32,290 nucleotides of DNA from UBA1425 sp045537495 (GTDB lineage: Bacteria; Bacillota; Clostridia; Oscillospirales; Acutalibacteraceae). Position 1 is the stretch's first letter, and each line of letters opens with the position of its first letter. This document shows, piece after piece, positions 30,833 to 32,290 of the stretch. Under the pieces are notes generated by a model. It saw nothing but the letters and a program-made list of their open reading frames with translations. It ran no database searches and was not told where the DNA came from. The position numbers and the translations under genes were made by a program. The stretch covers positions 1 to 32,290 of the forward strand of contig JAZSPN010000022.1 of assembly GCA_045537495.1 (NCBI GenBank), read 5' to 3'.

Positions 30833-32290
30833 ATGGCAAATCTCAAGCGTGCATTAAGTGTGCTTCTTGCGGTAGTTATGGCGTTCACTGTTTGTTCCGT
30901 AGCTTTTACTGCAAGTGCAGCATCGTATGTACCGGTTGAAAGAGTTCCTGTGGCTCCTCCCAAGGTTCTTACCATGAAGGTTCCGCAGTACATTTCAGCC
31001 TTCGGAACAAACTATTTCCTCAGAGGTGCTAACATCAAGCCCGAGGGTACGGTTTCGTTCCAGGTCGACGGATCGGCGACTGACGTTACGCTTACATGTA
31101 ACGTTCCCGGTCTTAATTTCTCCGATTACACAATGACAGGTAACGTTTACAACTGGACTATTTCCGGTGGTACTTTCGCAAGTGCTCCCGTTGACGGTGA
31201 TTCCGTAAAGTTTACGGTAAGCTACCGTATTAACGGCAAAGATTACGAAACATCGGCATGGTCCGCAGTAAAGGTTGTTTACAACAACGCAGGTTTAAGA
31301 GTTAACCAGTCGAAGGACTCAATGTGGGCAACTCATAACACAAAGAACAGACATATTGAGTGGATTACTCCTACTTACGGTGTAAAGACTGCCTACTCAA
31401 ACTGCTACATTGATCCCGGCGCATTCACACACTATACCTGTACAACGGATGAAGCTGCCGCTTATTTTTGGAATGCCGGCGAAGTTCAGGATGCAACTTT
31501 GGGTGCTTCTTACTATCCTCAGGCATATTACTACATCGACAGAGCGGTTTATTCGTCGGATCTCTCGGCAACTCCGCTTCGCTTCGGTGCAGCAGGCGCT
31601 TCCGACCATGACTGGGACGGTCACCATCCTCAGTGGGCTCGTTCCACGAAGATTACAAGCCAGAGCATCAGAACGGGTGACAACGGTTCGTATGCTACAA
31701 CGACTGCTTACTCAATGCAGAGCAGAAGCACAGAGCTCAAGGAAAGCCAGACGGATCTTCGTTCCTTCTCGGGTGCAATCCCTGCAGCAAATACAACACT
31801 TCATCTTGTATTTACTTTCAACTTTGAAGCAAACGTTGACGGTGCCGTTACTTACCACAACGACTCCAACTCGGGTTACGATCTCTTCATCGTAACCTAC
31901 GATAAGACTGCTCTCAAGAACTTGCTTGACAGCGAGGCCAATGCAAACCGTCAGGCTTCCGACTTCAGAACAGCTCCTCCCAGCGACGGCAAGAATTACT
32001 CTGCCTTCAAGTCGTGGGACCAGTACTATGCAGCTCTTCAGAATGCATGGTACGTTTACGGTAAAGAAAACACAACTCAGAGCGCAATCGACAATGCAAT
32101 TGTTGCCCTCAACGCTTGCATCCCCGTTTACACAAACTACGAAACAGTTACAATTCCAAAAAAAGAGGCTTCTTTTGAAACTACCTTAAAAGAAATTGAT
32201 ACTACTGCCTTGTTTAAGCTTTCATACGGTCTTTTTGTACTAACTGCACGAGAGGGAGAAAAAGACAGCGGCTGTATTATAGATACTGCT
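30833..32290 (+). CDS. Secreted protein with FIVAR-like domain; open frame runs off the window into a flavin-reductase-like segment
   Basis: The frame is open for 486 codons from ATG at 30833 and has no stop before the window ends. GGAGG lies eight bases before the ATG. Residues 1-29 are a signal peptide (MANLKRALSVLLAVVMAFTV.., cleavage after ASA). Residues ~40-355 are Thr/Ser/Asn/Tyr-rich beta-type sequence, typical of secreted Ruminococcus-like surface proteins. Residues ~358-435 resemble a FIVAR-type helical module (DKTALKNLLDSEAN... TQSAIDNAIVALNAC). Residues 461-486 (FKLSYGLFVLTAREG, GCIIDTA) read like the start of a cytoplasmic flavin reductase, whose usual form is KLSYGLYVLTAK...GCIINT. 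The junction is near codon 442-455. It is either a gene fusion or a chimeric assembly. Confidence covers the secreted part; the last 45 codons are doubtful. Confidence 0.7.
   Translation, partial: MANLKRALSVLLAVVMAFTVCSVAFTASAASYVPVERVPVAPPKVLTMKVPQYISAFGTNYFLRGANIKPEGTVSFQVDGSATDVTLTCNVPGLNFSDYTMTGNVYNWTISGGTFASAPVDGDSVKFTVSYRINGKDYETSAWSAVKVVYNNAGLRVNQSKDSMWATHNTKNRHIEWITPTYGVKTAYSNCYIDPGAFTHYTCTTDEAAAYFWNAGEVQDATLGASYYPQAYYYIDRAVYSSDLSATPLRFGAAGASDHDWDGHHPQWARSTKITSQSIRTGDNGSYATTTAYSMQSRSTELKESQTDLRSFSGAIPAANTTLHLVFTFNFEANVDGAVTYHNDSNSGYDLFIVTYDKTALKNLLDSEANANRQASDFRTAPPSDGKNYSAFKSWDQYYAALQNAWYVYGKENTTQSAIDNAIVALNACIPVYTNYETVTIPKKEASFETTLKEIDTTALFKLSYGLFVLTAREGEKDSGCIIDTA

Noticed and set aside
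31410..31895. 161-codon plus-strand frame inside the secreted-protein gene
   Set aside because: Alternative frame of the signal-peptide protein, with no ribosome site and no recognisable domain.
1..32290. CRISPR arrays, tRNA, rRNA, tandem repeats or prophage genes
   Set aside because: Read through on both strands; no repeat-spacer pattern, no cloverleaf or conserved rRNA stretch, and no integrase, terminase or transposase product is evident.

Overview
The window looks like chromosome from an anaerobic, spore-forming member of the Clostridia, probably an Oscillospiraceae/Ruminococcaceae-type gut bacterium. The evidence is a GerA-family germination protein, a SpoIID-type sporulation protein, a ferrous-iron Feo system with the small Cys-rich partner typical of Firmicutes, a YerC/YecD TrpR-like regulator, an MEP isoprenoid operon, and strong AGGAGG-type ribosome sites with frequent TTG/GTG starts. 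I see no rRNA, tRNA, CRISPR array, insertion sequence or phage gene. Species cannot be named from the sequence alone.

Layout. (1) 1-3462, minus strand: feoA, feoB, a 57-residue FeoB-associated Cys-rich membrane protein, then a YitT-family protein cut by the window edge. A sigma-A-like promoter and two copies of one perfect palindrome (TGTTAG-N6-CTAACA) sit in front of feoA and feoB. (2) 3477-7059, minus strand: spore genes, namely a 253-residue protein with a C-terminal beta-sandwich-like region, a SpoIID/peptidoglycan-binding fusion, a terminator, and a GerA-family protein. (3) 7125-8430, plus strand: a monocistronic iron-type alcohol dehydrogenase with clear promoter and terminator. (4) 8434-10746, minus strand: a zinc-ribbon membrane protein and a TPM-domain protein, resembling the YdjG/YdjH pair. 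(5) 10823-14987, plus strand: a three-gene cluster without signal peptides (GH27, a GH42-like clan-A hydrolase, a BNR/Asp-box sialidase-like protein), which suggests cytoplasmic breakdown of an imported glycan. (6) 15005-23312, plus strand: a possible long operon with a thioredoxin-reductase-like flavoprotein, two tandem paralogous polytopic membrane proteins of unknown function, a TrpR-like regulator, a methyltransferase, an ABC glycan exporter (Wzm/Wzt type) and a polysaccharide pyruvyl transferase. (7) 23321-29619, plus strand: the conserved pyrH-frr-uppS-cdsA-dxr-rseP-ispG operon, linking UMP supply, ribosome recycling, undecaprenyl and phospholipid precursors and the MEP pathway. (8) 29632-30526, minus strand: a MarR-family regulator followed by an unlisted 47-residue hydrophobic peptide gene. 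(9) 30833-end, plus strand: a secreted protein whose frame stays open to the window edge and whose last ~26 residues look like the N-terminus of a cytoplasmic flavin reductase. That is either a strange fusion or an assembly junction.

The best candidates for something undescribed are the tandem membrane paralogs with invariant WGMRG/GGEKGA motifs next to a reductase-like flavoprotein that lacks the usual NADPH motif, the duplicated Feo palindrome, the 47-residue peptide beside the MarR gene, and the odd 3' end of the window.
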